NCBI GenBank assembly: GCA_021773975.1
Contig: JAJFJN010000002.1
Span: 1-54,371 of the forward strand
Source of the DNA: Gammaproteobacteria bacterium
GTDB lineage: Bacteria; Pseudomonadota; Gammaproteobacteria; Chromatiales; Chromatiaceae
Direction of reading: 5' to 3'
Length of the DNA: 54,371 bases
Shown here: piece by piece, positions 33,907 to 43,427 of the stretch
How positions within the stretch are numbered: position 1 is the first letter of the stretch
Layout of the letters: every line of letters starts with the position of its first letter
Made by a program: the position numbers and the translations under genes
The notes under the pieces: model-generated
Told to the model about the DNA's origin: nothing
Seen by the model: the letters and a program-made list of their open reading frames with translations, nothing else
Database searches by the model: none

Positions 33907-34919
33907 AGTGTGCCCGAGATTCTTTTCATAACAGAGTGAACTCCAATAACACCAGGGCAGGTCTTTTCGCACCGACCACAGCCAGTACAGCCATATCGGT
34001 CGAAGGTTTTTACATATGCGTCAGAAAACTTATGGAACCAGAAACGCTCCACGCGCTGGCCTGCGTCAGCACTGGGATTGTGACTGCTGGCTTCGCGCTG
34101 GAATGCATCGTAGAGGCAGGAGTCCCAGCAGCGTTCGCGCTCAATACCGTCAGCAATAGGGCGGTCATAGCTGGTAAAGCAGGAGCAGGTTGGGCATAGG
34201 TTGGTGCAGCCAGAGCAGGCAAGGCATTGTAGCCCCATACTCTGCCAGGTTTCTGCGGGAACCTGAGCCTGATTGATGCGTTGGATGCCTGCTTCAATGT
34301 GCACTGCAGATGGAAACCCTGCGGCAATCTGACTCTCTTCCGTACTACGCTGGGTAATCAGATTGGGATCTGCGGTCTGCAGGTTTAATCCTTGGATTAA
34401 CGCTGCGCCTTCAGGCGTGTGTGCAAGAACCAGCCAGCTTTCATCTTCGCGTTGATGGCAGGCCAGATCGGCCAGGCCGTCTCGAATAAAAGGCCCTGCA
34501 TTGACGGTCGGGCAAAATCCACCCTCACAGGGCTGTTTGCAGTCGATCCCCACCAGCAGTGTGGCCTTGCGGCGCGCCTGGTAGTAAGGGTCTTGTTGAA
34601 AAAACTGATCCTGGTAGGCAATGGCGCACAGGTCGCAACTACGGACTCCAAACAGTATTTGTAGCTCCACTTCGGGCAGGACTTCTTCAAATGCGTGACC
34701 ATCAAACTGAAAGAGTATCTCCCGATCTGGAAAAAAGAACTGTTTGGCTGGATAGGTTGGCAGTACCGGCCACGCAGAGGTTATAGATTTGGTTTTGTGG
34801 GTGAGGGGTAGCCAATCCAGTTCCGTGGATCCCTCAGTGTGCTGTGGGGTGAAAACCTGCCGCTGTGTGGCCAGGTGGTCACGCAGCTGCTCAATATCTT
34901 CCAGGATGAAGACCTTCAT
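33903..34919 (-). CDS. 4Fe-4S dicluster electron-transfer subunit (HydB / sulfhydrogenase beta-like)
   Basis: This 338-residue protein resembles the beta subunits of sulfhydrogenases and related formate dehydrogenases. It carries N-terminal Cys motifs (GVRSCDLCA and CKQPCEGGFC) and two 4Fe-4S cluster motifs (CLACSGCTNLCPTC and CTGCGRCEKTCPG). It should wire the catalytic subunit to the flavin subunit. It overlaps fdhA by 4 bp upstream and the flavin gene by 4 bp downstream, a tightly coupled three-gene operon. Confidence 0.87.
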   Translation of the reverse strand: MKVFILEDIEQLRDHLATQRQVFTPQHTEGSTELDWLPLTHKTKSITSAWPVLPTYPAKQFFFPDREILFQFDGHAFEEVLPEVELQILFGVRSCDLCAIAYQDQFFQQDPYYQARRKATLLVGIDCKQPCEGGFCPTVNAGPFIRDGLADLACHQREDESWLVLAHTPEGAALIQGLNLQTADPNLITQRSTEESQIAAGFPSAVHIEAGIQRINQAQVPAETWQSMGLQCLACSGCTNLCPTCSCFTSYDRPIADGIERERCWDSCLYDAFQREASSHNPSADAGQRVERFWFHKFSDAYVKTFDRYGCTGCGRCEKTCPGVIGVHSVMKRISGTL

Positions 34920-36988
34920 GTCGCTTCATTTTCCAGATTGATGACCCGGACTGCGCAGGCTTTGAGTTCCGGCATTTTGGTGACGGGATCCTGGGCGTTA
35001 TTTGTCAGCCTGTTGGATGGGGCCTCTTTGAAATGGTAGGGCATGGCCACCGTTCCTGGCGGTACTTCATCCGTCACAATTGCCCGTGTCTCCACCTCGC
35101 CGCGGCGCGAAATAACACGCACCCTTGTCTGAGGTCCAATCGCCAGTGTCTCTGCATCCTTGGCGTTAATGAAGAGTACGCCATTGGGTGTTTCCCGCTC
35201 CAGAAGTGGTGATTTGCGGGTCATTGAGCCACAGCCATAGTGGAAATGAAGCCGGGTTGTGGTGAAAAAGAGGGGATACTCTTCATCTGGCATCTCTGCT
35301 GGGTCAGCATGATTAACAGGAATAAGCCTCCCTTTACCGCGACTGAACTCCTTGCTATGCAGCAACGCAGTGCCACCAGGTGCCTGATCATTGCAGGGCC
35401 ACTGTAAGCCGTAATTGGCCGCTAATTTTGGGTAGCTCATGCCCTGGTAGATGGGAGACAAACGGGCTAGTTCATCAAAGATGGCCTCTGAACTCTTCCA
35501 GTTCATGCCGCTGTAGCCAAGGTGGTTAGCCAGTTCACCCAGTATCTGCCAATCGGGTTTTGCTTCGCCCAGTGGGGGGATGGCTGGTTGAATGAGCTGC
35601 ACGCGCCGTTCGCAATTGGTGAAGGTGCCTGATTTTTCGGAGAAGGCTGCTGCCGGTAGGATGACGTCAGCCATTGAGGCCGTTTCAGTCATAACCAGCT
35701 CTACAACAACCAGGAGATCAAGCGCCTCCAGCGCGCGTCGAACATGGTTTTGGTCGGGGTCAGTAACAACGGGATCCTCGCCCATGATCATCATGCAGCG
35801 CACTTCTCCGGCCAGCGCCCCTTTGGTCATGCCAAGAGATGTCAGGCCTTTATGTTCCGGGAGTTGTTGTTGCCAGGATGCGGCAAATTTCTCTCTGTTT
35901 GCAGGTTCTTCAACCTCTTGATAACCAGGGAAGACATTGGGCAGTGCGCCCATATCGCATGCGCCCTGGACGTTATTCTGCCCACGAAGCGGATTGATGC
36001 CAGTGCCTTCACGGCCGATCTGTCCGGCTACCAGGGCAAGATTGGAGATGGATATGACGTTGTTGGTGCCTGTGGTGTACTGGGTGATGCCCATGCCATA
36101 TGACAGCATGGCACGGTCTGCCTCTGTGTACATTCTGGCTGCAGAAATAAGCTTTTCTTCAGGTATGCCTGTTATCGCGGTGACTTTTTCAGGTGGATAC
36201 TCTGCTACCTTGGCCCGCAGGGCCTCTTCGTTTTCACAGCGGCTGTTGAGGAACTCTTTAGCCTCCCAGCCATTGGCAAAGGTGATGTGCAACAGGCCGT
36301 TGATCAGCGCGATGTTTGTGCCGAGTTTTAGCTGTAGATGGAGGTCTGCCATCTTTGCGAGGCGGGTTAGACGGGGGTCGACGACCAGCAGTTTGGCGCC
36401 CGCCAGCTTGGCTTGTATGATGCGGCCGCCTAATACCGTGTGGTTCTCCGTAGGGTCACAGCCAAAGATGACGATGAGGTCTGCCTTCTCGATATCACCA
36501 ATGGAGTTGGTCATTGCCCCAGAGCCAAGCGTCTGCTGCAAACCGGCTACAGATGGGCTGTGGCAGATGCGTGCGCAGTGGTCCACATTATTGGTGCGTA
36601 GTGCAGCTCGGGCAAATTTCTGAGCTGCATAGCAATCTTCGTTGGTGGCACGGGCGCAGGCAATAATGCCGATGGCATCTGGCCCTTTTTCGCTAATGGC
36701 GGTTGAGAATGCCTCGCTAATAACGCGATAGGCTTCATCCCATGTGGCGGGGCGGAACTCGCCGTTCTCTTTTATGAGCGGCGTTTTTATCCGATCAATA
36801 GGATCGACTGCGTAGGCTGTGCTCCAGCCTTTAGCACAGAGACTGCCCTGGCTGACTGGATGATGGGTAAGTGGCTCTACGCCAGTGATTTTGCCCTGTT
36901 CAACCCGTAATCCAATGCCACAGCCTACCCCGCAGAAGGGGCAGATGCTGTGGGTGATTTTTGAAATGTTGTGCGTGGTAGCATCCAT
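34916..36988 (-). CDS. fdhA: Formate dehydrogenase catalytic (alpha) subunit, cysteine type
   Basis: This molybdenum or tungsten bis-MGD oxidoreductase oxidises formate to CO2 or acts in reverse. The N-terminal 4Fe-4S site is Cys16, Cys19, Cys23 and Cys51. The catalytic pair is Cys142-His143 (CARICHSPSV), so cysteine replaces selenocysteine. The 690-residue length matches the cytoplasmic single-cluster type. There is no twin-arginine signal peptide. With the HydB- and HydG-like partners it predicts a soluble NAD(P)-linked enzyme. It opens the leftward operon. No FNR-like site was found upstream. Confidence 0.92.
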   Translation of the reverse strand: MDATTHNISKITHSICPFCGVGCGIGLRVEQGKITGVEPLTHHPVSQGSLCAKGWSTAYAVDPIDRIKTPLIKENGEFRPATWDEAYRVISEAFSTAISEKGPDAIGIIACARATNEDCYAAQKFARAALRTNNVDHCARICHSPSVAGLQQTLGSGAMTNSIGDIEKADLIVIFGCDPTENHTVLGGRIIQAKLAGAKLLVVDPRLTRLAKMADLHLQLKLGTNIALINGLLHITFANGWEAKEFLNSRCENEEALRAKVAEYPPEKVTAITGIPEEKLISAARMYTEADRAMLSYGMGITQYTTGTNNVISISNLALVAGQIGREGTGINPLRGQNNVQGACDMGALPNVFPGYQEVEEPANREKFAASWQQQLPEHKGLTSLGMTKGALAGEVRCMMIMGEDPVVTDPDQNHVRRALEALDLLVVVELVMTETASMADVILPAAAFSEKSGTFTNCERRVQLIQPAIPPLGEAKPDWQILGELANHLGYSGMNWKSSEAIFDELARLSPIYQGMSYPKLAANYGLQWPCNDQAPGGTALLHSKEFSRGKGRLIPVNHADPAEMPDEEYPLFFTTTRLHFHYGCGSMTRKSPLLERETPNGVLFINAKDAETLAIGPQTRVRVISRRGEVETRAIVTDEVPPGTVAMPYHFKEAPSNRLTNNAQDPVTKMPELKACAVRVINLENEAT

Positions 36989-37074
36989 GGTGATTGATCA
37001 CTGGTCTGTGAGTTAGCCGAGCTTCTATCACCAGCTTTATAGGGTAAATAATAATGCTGTGCGCGGTTTTATAG

Positions 37075-37704
37075 CTATTGAATAACCTGTACTTCGCCTA
37101 CGAATAGGATTTCTGGAAACTCTCGATTAAGCGTTTTGCTGTAAAAGTTTTTCATAACAGCACTATCGCTAGCGTAGCGAATGGCATCACCCGCTTTGAC
37201 AGCTGTTTTGGGCGCTGCCAGCCAGGTTGTTTTGTCACCCTGCTTCGCTTCAATATAGGTGTAGCCACCACTATCAATTGCACTGACTGCAGTGCTTTCG
37301 GTAACATTGTCCTGCTGTCCAGCACTGGTGTTGGATAGGGTTGATGTGGCTGCAGTGCTGGCGGGGGTTGGATGTGCCCCTTCAATCTGAATAGCACTGG
37401 TGAAAAGGATTTCAGGGAAGGTTCTATTTAAGGTTTTGCTGAAGAAGTTACGCATAATGCTGCCTTTGCTATAGCGTACAACATCACCCTCTTTTACCTC
37501 TTTTGCCTTACCGGCAACCCACTCTTTCTTATCTTTCCCCTCAAGATGCAGGTAGGTGTACCCTGCTACATTAAGGACCTCAAGCACTTTGCCAATGTTG
37601 GGTAGATCAATAGTGCTGTTTCCATGACCAGCTACGGTTCCAGCGCTGGCTGTAGCCGTGATGAGTGATGCGCATAGCGCCAGGATGAGGGTCAATCTAT
37701 TCAT
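37075..37704 (-). CDS. Exported protein with two NrfJ-like domains
   Basis: ATG 37704 (after GGAG) begins a signal peptide (MNRLTLILALCASLITATASA). Two copies of one domain follow. Each begins with (A/G)GYTY and ends with NF(F/Y)SKTLNR(T/E)FPEILF; they are about residues 35-105 and 135-205, joined by a Ser/Thr/Ala linker. The domain resembles NrfJ-type periplasmic proteins that accompany multiheme cytochrome c systems. It has no Cys in either domain. The function is unknown. The gene sits between rdgB and fdhA on the same strand, 86 bp after fdhA's upstream edge. Confidence 0.75.
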   Translation of the reverse strand: MNRLTLILALCASLITATASAGTVAGHGNSTIDLPNIGKVLEVLNVAGYTYLHLEGKDKKEWVAGKAKEVKEGDVVRYSKGSIMRNFFSKTLNRTFPEILFTSAIQIEGAHPTPASTAATSTLSNTSAGQQDNVTESTAVSAIDSGGYTYIEAKQGDKTTWLAAPKTAVKAGDAIRYASDSAVMKNFYSKTLNREFPEILFVGEVQVIQ

Positions 37705-37763
37705 ATTTAGACTCCGAAGATAATAATAAAGTAGCACTATATATTGGATTGTGACAGTGACTG

Positions 37764-38372
37764 TTAGTCTGATAATTTGCTCAAGAGTTCCCGTAGCGCG
37801 CGGCCACGGTGACTAAGCTGGTTTTTTACTTCTGGCCTTAGTTCGGCAGAGCTACAGTAGTGATCGGGCACAAAAAAGAGAGGATCGTAGCCGAAGCCAT
37901 TTTCACCCTGGGGCTGAAACAGGATTCTCCCCTCCCATGTACCCTGGCAGATGAGTGGAGTTGGGTCGGTTGGGTGGCGTAGGTAGACAAGCAAGCACTG
38001 GAAGCGGGCGCCACGCTCAGCTTCTGGCACATCTTTTAACAGATCAAGCAGCTTGTCGTTATTGGTTTGATCAGTTGCCCCTGAACCTGAAAAGCGCGCA
38101 GAGTAAATGCCAGGTGCACCATTGAGTGCATCAACCTCCAGCCCTGAGTCATCGGCAATGGCCGGCAGCCCGCTATGCTGGGCTGCATTGCGTGCCTTGA
38201 GGATGGCATTTTCTACAAAGGTTAAGCCGGTCTCTTCTATATCAGGTACATTGAAATCACTCTGTGGCAGCACCTGGATTTGGTGATTGCTGAGTAGCTG
38301 ATTGATCTCTTTAACCTTGCCGGCATTGCCACTGGCCAATACGATGCGGCTCTGATCTTGCTTGAAATTCAC
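37764..38372 (-). CDS. rdgB: XTP/dITP pyrophosphatase
   Basis: RdgB hydrolyses dITP and XTP to keep deaminated purines out of DNA. The nucleotide-site motifs [13 protein letters not shown] at the start, [13 protein letters not shown] with its two Asp residues, and the substrate loop FGYDPLF are all present. It has 202 residues, the normal length. It follows rph by 23 bp in the leftward cluster. Confidence 0.97.
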   Translation of the reverse strand: MNFKQDQSRIVLASGNAGKVKEINQLLSNHQIQVLPQSDFNVPDIEETGLTFVENAILKARNAAQHSGLPAIADDSGLEVDALNGAPGIYSARFSGSGATDQTNNDKLLDLLKDVPEAERGARFQCLLVYLRHPTDPTPLICQGTWEGRILFQPQGENGFGYDPLFFVPDHYCSSAELRPEVKNQLSHRGRALRELLSKLSD

Positions 38373-38395
38373 GTTTGGGTTTCCAATCTATCGGG

Positions 38396-39112
38396 TTATT
38401 CTGACAGCGCTGCTTGCTGATGCTCAAGGATTTCATTGATCCCTTTTTTGCCTAGCTCTAGCATGGCGTTTAGCTCTTCACTACGAAAGGCGTGTCCTTC
38501 GGCTGTGCCTTGTAGTTCGATGAAGGCACCGGCATCATTCATGACGACATTCATATCGGTCTCGGCATTGGAGTCTTCAGCATAATCCAGATCAAGCACT
38601 GGCTCTCCTTTGTAGATGCCGACAGAGACAGAGGCAATCATGCCGTAGATAGGGTCGCGCTTTATTTTTTTTGCTTTGCGCAGTGTGCCAATAGCGTCAT
38701 GTAGGGCAACAAAGGCACCACTAATGGAGGAGGTGCGCGTACCACCGTCAGCTTGAATGACATCGCAATCGAGGGTGATGGTGTGTTCTCCTAAGGCATT
38801 AAGATCAACTGCTGCACGTAGTGAGCGCCCTATTAGACGCTGGATTTCGAGGGTGCGTCCCCCTTGTTTGCCACGTGATGCCTCTCGTCCCATGCGCGTA
38901 TTGGTAGAGCGGGGTAGCATGCCATATTCAGCGGTGATCCAGCCTTGTCCTGTCCCTTTGAGGAAGCGGGGTACTCTCGCTTCGATGCTGGCGGTGCAGA
39001 GCACCTTGGTATCGCCAAACTCAACCAGCACAGATCCTTCAGCATGCTTGGTGTAGTTTCTGGTGATGGTGATGGGGCGAAGTTGGTCTGGGCTGCGGCC
39101 GCTGGGTCTCAT
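38396..39112 (-). CDS. rph: Ribonuclease PH
   Basis: This phosphorolytic exoribonuclease trims tRNA 3' ends. The start [14 protein letters not shown] is typical, as are [16 protein letters not shown] near residue 80 and [15 protein letters not shown] near residue 115 with its catalytic Asp residues. It has 238 residues, and the frame is intact. It follows the PP2C gene by 12 bp. Confidence 0.97.
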   Translation of the reverse strand: MRPSGRSPDQLRPITITRNYTKHAEGSVLVEFGDTKVLCTASIEARVPRFLKGTGQGWITAEYGMLPRSTNTRMGREASRGKQGGRTLEIQRLIGRSLRAAVDLNALGEHTITLDCDVIQADGGTRTSSISGAFVALHDAIGTLRKAKKIKRDPIYGMIASVSVGIYKGEPVLDLDYAEDSNAETDMNVVMNDAGAFIELQGTAEGHAFRSEELNAMLELGKKGINEILEHQQAALSE

Positions 39113-39124
39113 AAGGTTTCCTAA

Positions 39125-39997
39125 TTATGGTTTAAAGGACTTAATGGTGTTTCTAAGATCATCAACAGCCTGGTTGAGTGTTGACTGTTGATCGTTTGTG
39201 TCACTTGGTTTGTTAATGGTCAATTTATGTAATGGTGAAGAGGGAACCCCTGCAATCCACTGTAGTGCGATGGCGGTAATATTATCGCTCTCAGGTGCGG
39301 CAGTTGTTCCAGCGCGTTGCACTAGATGTTTTACGCGCTCAGAGAGTGGCTCATCTGTGCAGATACCCCGAGCCAGGCTACTGTTGTCCAGCGTACCCCA
39401 TAATCCATCTGAGCATAGCAATAGGATATCACCGGGCAGTAGTGGTGTGGGTTTTCCATGCGAAAAATCCACGGGGAGCCGGTTGCCCCCTAAGCAGCGT
39501 GTTACATAGTTGCGTTGTGGATGGGCGGCGCACTCTGATGGGGTGATTGCCCCCTGCTTACGTAATAGTTCCACGTAAGAGTGATCAGTGGTGCGTGATA
39601 GGATTTTCTTACCCCGAAATAGATAGAAGCGGCTATCACCCGCATGCGCCCAATACACCGTGTTGTCTTGAATGAGTGCAATTACCGCCGTCGTACGGGG
39701 TTTGATAGCAGGCGCTTGTGCTTTTCCGTAGGCAATGATCTGTTCATGCGCTGCATTCATAACTTCTGATAGAAAAGTGGCTGGATCCTGGATGGGTTTG
39801 CGTGCTTCTGTGAATGTCTGTGTACAGACATTCATCAGTATTTGGGCGGCTATTTCACCCTTTGGGTGCCCCCCCATTCCATCTGCAAGGCAGATCAATG
39901 CGCTATTGATGGATTCAATCAGTGTGCATCTATCCTGATTGGTGGATCGATTGCCAATGAGTGTCATTCTTGCAGTTTGGTAACGTATCTCTCTCAT
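39125..39997 (-). CDS. PP2C-family Ser/Thr protein phosphatase
   Basis: This metal-dependent phosphatase most likely opposes the neighbouring kinase. The motifs ADGMGGHPKGEIA (metal Asp near residue 39), WAHAGDSRFYLFR near 120 and LLLCSDGLWG near 205 mark the PP2C fold. The final 50 residues are a hydrophilic tail. It starts 10 bp after the kinase gene ends, so the pair is co-transcribed. Kinase-phosphatase pairs beside yicC, rph and rdgB are common in Chromatiales-like genomes; that placement is from memory. Confidence 0.92.
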   Translation of the reverse strand: MREIRYQTARMTLIGNRSTNQDRCTLIESINSALICLADGMGGHPKGEIAAQILMNVCTQTFTEARKPIQDPATFLSEVMNAAHEQIIAYGKAQAPAIKPRTTAVIALIQDNTVYWAHAGDSRFYLFRGKKILSRTTDHSYVELLRKQGAITPSECAAHPQRNYVTRCLGGNRLPVDFSHGKPTPLLPGDILLLCSDGLWGTLDNSSLARGICTDEPLSERVKHLVQRAGTTAAPESDNITAIALQWIAGVPSSPLHKLTINKPSDTNDQQSTLNQAVDDLRNTIKSFKP

Positions 39998-40007
39998 TTT
40001 GTGTTTT

Positions 40008-40922
40008 TTATTGCTTATTTGTGATGTTGGTTGTTGTGGGGCGACCTTTTTTATTTGTTATAGCATCAAATAGATCGCCCGCATTTTGTGGGCGTTGATT
40101 GGAATCCATCTCCATTGCCCAGTCTATAGCTTCCAGTAAATATACAGGATATTGCTGCTTATGTTTTTTTACAGCAGGCACCAGCGTCTCTTTGGCATGA
40201 CGTTTTATTGCTGATGGTGCGGCTTTGCCTTCGATACAAGAGCGCATGGTGGCACCGATGGCATAGACATCGCTCCAGGGACCTATATCACCTGATGCAT
40301 AATACTGCTCAAGAGGGGAGAAACCCGCGGTTATAACCTGGCTGGTTTTAATCCTGCTTGTTTTGGTGAAGTAATGCACTGCACCAAAATCCAGTAACAG
40401 TGGGCTGCCGCCAGGGCGCAGGTGGATGTTTCCTGGTTTGATATCAAGGTGAAGCTGATTGCGGGAGTGAATTAGGCTCAAGGCATCTAAAATCGGTGGA
40501 AAAACAGTCATAATAAAGGTGGTACTGAGGCTGCCTCCACGCTGCTTGATATAGCCCCCCAGGTTTTTGCCTGGCTCATAATCCATCACAAGATAAGCTG
40601 TTTCATTGGCAAGAAAAAAGTTTCGTACCTTAACTACATTGGGGTGATGCAGGTTGGCGAGAGCCTTGGCTTCTTGATAAAAGAGTTTGCGCCCATGATG
40701 GAAGGCATTGTGTTGTTTAGTGTTGCCGATTATTCTTATTTGGCCTGTTTTGTTGCGTGAGGCGCTTTTTTTAGGCAGATACTCTTTGATGATGACCCGC
40801 TCTTGCGTATCCTCATCTTCAGCAAGATATATAAGACTAAAGCCGCCACTGGCAATCATCTTTATGATGGAATAGCAGTCCACGATAGTTCCTGCTGGCA
40901 GACTGTCTCGTGATTGTGTCAT
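40008..40922 (-). CDS. Ser/Thr protein kinase (Hanks type)
   Basis: This is a soluble 304-residue kinase. It has the Gly loop (MIASGGFSLIYLAE), a catalytic Lys in VIIKEYLP, the catalytic loop HLDIKPGN (Leu replaces Arg of HRD) and LLDFGAV. Activation-segment features GFSPLEQY and SDVYAIG follow. No membrane helix or sensor domain follows, so partners must supply the input. It is the first gene of the leftward cluster and divergent from yicC. Confidence 0.92.
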   Translation of the reverse strand: MTQSRDSLPAGTIVDCYSIIKMIASGGFSLIYLAEDEDTQERVIIKEYLPKKSASRNKTGQIRIIGNTKQHNAFHHGRKLFYQEAKALANLHHPNVVKVRNFFLANETAYLVMDYEPGKNLGGYIKQRGGSLSTTFIMTVFPPILDALSLIHSRNQLHLDIKPGNIHLRPGGSPLLLDFGAVHYFTKTSRIKTSQVITAGFSPLEQYYASGDIGPWSDVYAIGATMRSCIEGKAAPSAIKRHAKETLVPAVKKHKQQYPVYLLEAIDWAMEMDSNQRPQNAGDLFDAITNKKGRPTTTNITNKQ

Positions 40923-41062
40923 TAAATGATATTTAACAATTGCAGGTGCAAGGAGGTGGCTGGGGCACTATGATACATCTGTTCATAGATTAGTCTGAAA
41001 TAATAAAATACATGCTTTAAAGTGTGTTTATTTTTAAGTTTTAAATGTGTAAGGGAGTTTAG

Positions 41063-41929
41063 ATGATTCACAGTATGACCGCTTTTGCACGAAAGGAAAA
41101 TAGAGACGAGCAGGCAGAATTGGTTTGGGAAATTCGGTCGGTAAATCATCGTTATTTAGAGATGTTTGTGCGCCTGCCAGAAGAGTTGCGTGCGATAGAG
41201 CCGCTGATTCGAGAGAAGATTAATAAGCGTTTAGGGCGAGGTAAAATTGATTGCAGTCTGCGTTTTAAGCCCGTACAGACTACCGTTGCAGGGGTTGAGG
41301 TTAATGAACGATTGGCAACCCAAGTGATGGAAGCCGCAGATAAGGTGGGGCATCTGTTACATGAGGCTGTACCCCCATCTATTATGGATATTCTTCGTTG
41401 GCCTGGGGTAATGACAGTAGCACCACAGGATTTATCGCCAGTGCAGGAGCAAGCCGCCCAGCTGCTTGATCAGGCAATTGATTCTCTTATTGAAACCCGC
41501 CAACGAGAAGGGCAGGCACTGGCTGGACTAATTCAGCAGCGTTGCATCACTATGCGTGAGCAGGTTGGCAGGGTTAAACAGCGGATTCCATCTGTATTGG
41601 AGAGCATTCGTGAGCGTTTACGCACTCGCTTAAGTGAGTTGAGTGATGAGCTGGATCCTGGTCGATTAGAGCAGGAGATGGTGATACTGACTCAGCGCCT
41701 GGATGTGGATGAAGAGCTGGATCGCTTGTATACCCACCTGGATGAGGTTGAACGAGTGCTTCAACAGGAAGAGCCCGTTGGTCGCCGTCTTGATTTCCTG
41801 ATGCAAGAGCTTAATCGCGAGGTAAATACCTTATCCTCCAAATCAAATGATGCAGAAATCACCAAGCTTGCTGTTGATATGAAGGTGTTGATTGAGCAAA
41901 TGCGTGAGCAGGTCCAAAATATAGAATAA
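41063..41929 (+). CDS. yicC: YicC-family endoribonuclease-like protein
   Basis: YicC proteins are conserved cytoplasmic proteins linked to RNA turnover, with endoribonuclease activity reported for E. coli YicC. The start MIHSMTAFARKE and the segment WEIRSVNHRYLEMFVRLPEELRA are diagnostic. The C-terminal DUF1732 half ends RLDFLMQELNREVNTLSSKSND. It has 288 residues, the usual length. AAGGGAG gives a strong ribosome binding site. The tandem 65-bp repeats begin directly at its stop codon. Confidence 0.95.
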   Translation: MIHSMTAFARKENRDEQAELVWEIRSVNHRYLEMFVRLPEELRAIEPLIREKINKRLGRGKIDCSLRFKPVQTTVAGVEVNERLATQVMEAADKVGHLLHEAVPPSIMDILRWPGVMTVAPQDLSPVQEQAAQLLDQAIDSLIETRQREGQALAGLIQQRCITMREQVGRVKQRIPSVLESIRERLRTRLSELSDELDPGRLEQEMVILTQRLDVDEELDRLYTHLDEVERVLQQEEPVGRRLDFLMQELNREVNTLSSKSNDAEITKLAVDMKVLIEQMREQVQNIE

Positions 41930-42059
41930 ATTGCCGGGAGCAATTTATCACGTAAGCCCCACGGGGGTGAGTCTCAGGGAAGAGACGAATAATAATTGCC
42001 GGGAGCAATTTATCACGTAAGCCCCACAGGGGTGAGTCTCAGGGAAGAGACGAATAATA
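41930..42059 (+). repeat. Two tandem 65-bp hairpin units after yicC
   Basis: Units 41930-41994 and 41995-42059 differ at one base (G or A after CCCCAC). Each can form three hairpins: AATTGC-CGGGA-GCAATT, CCCC-AC-GGGG, and GTCTC-AGGGAA-GAGAC. The first copy has a longer outer arm (ATAAATTGC/GCAATTTAT). A terminator lies 28 bp after the second copy. Two of the three loops per unit show GGGA, reminiscent of CsrA-binding loops. The unit could instead be a repetitive extragenic element. No third copy was noticed in the window. Confidence 0.85.
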
Positions 42060-42086
42060 GTGTTTTAGCTGGGTGCAGATTGCTAT

Positions 42087-42115
42087 AAAAGCCTCGTAAT
42101 GCGGGGCTTTTTGGT
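42087..42115 (+). terminator. Terminator after the tandem repeat
   Basis: AAAAGCCTCG (42087-42096) pairs with CGGGGCTTTT (42102-42111) around TAATG, 10 bp with one G-T pair, followed by T-rich sequence. Confidence 0.88.
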
Positions 42116-42179
42116 TTTTAACTATTTTATTTAATTAGGTAACGCCATGCCTTTCAGTAATATGGTTTAATGCGCGGTT

Positions 42180-43427
42180 ATGTATAAACCTCTCGAACTC
42201 TTTATTGGTCTGCGCTATACCCGTGCCAAACGGCGCAACCACTTTATCTCCTTTATCTCACTGACTTCGATGATGGGAATCATGCTGGGTGTGGTGGCAT
42301 TGATTACTGTACTTTCTGTTATGAATGGCTTTCATAAAGAGGTGCGTGAACGGATTCTTGGGATGGCATCCCATGCCACTATTACCTCGGTGCGGGGTGG
42401 GCTTGAGAATTGGGAAGAGGTGATCACGCTATCAAAGGATCACCCGAACGTTATTGGGCAGGCTCCATTTGTAGAGGGGCAGGTGATGTTGGCTAATGGC
42501 AAGAATGTCAGTGGTGCAATACTGCGTGGCATCCTTCCGGAGCATGAGCCGAAGGTCTCGGATGTAGCAGAGCATATGGAGTTTGGCTCAATGACAGATC
42601 TGCAGCCAGGGAAATACAATATTGTTATCGGTAAAGAGCTGGCTTATGTATTGAATGTTAGCCCTGGTGACAAGGTGACGGTGGTTACCCCGCAAACCAT
42701 GATCACCCCAACTGGCACCATGCCTCGTTTTAAGCGTTTTACCGTGACTGGGGTATTTGAGGTTGGGATGGGTGAGTACGACCGTAATATGGCACTGGTG
42801 CATATGCGGGATGCACGTAAGTTGCAGCGTCTGGGCGATGCGGTTACCGGTGTACGCCTGAAGTTAGATGATCTCTATTTGGCACCTAAAGTGTCACGAC
42901 AACTGGCGAATGACCTGCCGGGGCTTTATCGGGTCAGTGACTGGACACGCCAGCATCAGAATTTTTTTAGTGCCCTGGCGATGGAGAAGCGGATGATGGG
43001 CATCATTCTCTTTCTGATTGTAGCGGTGGCGGCCTTTAATATTGTTTCGACTCTGGTGATGGTTGTGACTGATAAACAGGCGGATATTGCTATCTTGCGT
43101 ACATTGGGGATCTCTCCCCGCAGCATCATGACTATCTTTATGGTACAGGGAACGATGATCGGTTTTATCGGCACGCTGCTGGGGATTGTAGGCGGTATTG
43201 CACTGGCACTGAATCTGGAAGCATTGGTGAAGTGGGTAGAGACCACCTTTGGCTATGACTTTCTTGATGCCAACGTTTACTACATCAGTGACCTGCCCTC
43301 TGATCTGCATTGGAACGATGTGGGTTTGATCAGCATCAGTGCCTTTGTAATGACCATATTGGCGACCCTCTATCCCGCCTGGAAGGCTGCGCGGACTCAA
43401 CCAGCGGAGGCGCTGCGTTATGAGTGA
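42180..43427 (+). CDS. lolC: Lipoprotein-releasing ABC transporter permease (LolC/LolE family, single-permease LolF type)
   Basis: This inner-membrane permease releases mature lipoproteins to LolA. The start [27 protein letters not shown] is the family signature. A first membrane helix (residues 25-48) is followed by a periplasmic domain, then three C-terminal helices (from about 270). The only permease gene here is followed directly by lolD. The LolF-LolD form with one homodimeric permease, common in gammaproteobacteria outside the enterics, is therefore the best reading, unless lolE lies elsewhere. The stop overlaps the lolD start. Confidence 0.92.
   Translation: MYKPLELFIGLRYTRAKRRNHFISFISLTSMMGIMLGVVALITVLSVMNGFHKEVRERILGMASHATITSVRGGLENWEEVITLSKDHPNVIGQAPFVEGQVMLANGKNVSGAILRGILPEHEPKVSDVAEHMEFGSMTDLQPGKYNIVIGKELAYVLNVSPGDKVTVVTPQTMITPTGTMPRFKRFTVTGVFEVGMGEYDRNMALVHMRDARKLQRLGDAVTGVRLKLDDLYLAPKVSRQLANDLPGLYRVSDWTRQHQNFFSALAMEKRMMGIILFLIVAVAAFNIVSTLVMVVTDKQADIAILRTLGISPRSIMTIFMVQGTMIGFIGTLLGIVGGIALALNLEALVKWVETTFGYDFLDANVYYISDLPSDLHWNDVGLISISAFVMTILATLYPAWKAARTQPAEALRYE

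Noticed and set aside
41930-42059. CRISPR array
   Set aside because: Only two directly abutting 65-bp copies with no spacers, and no cas genes in the window.
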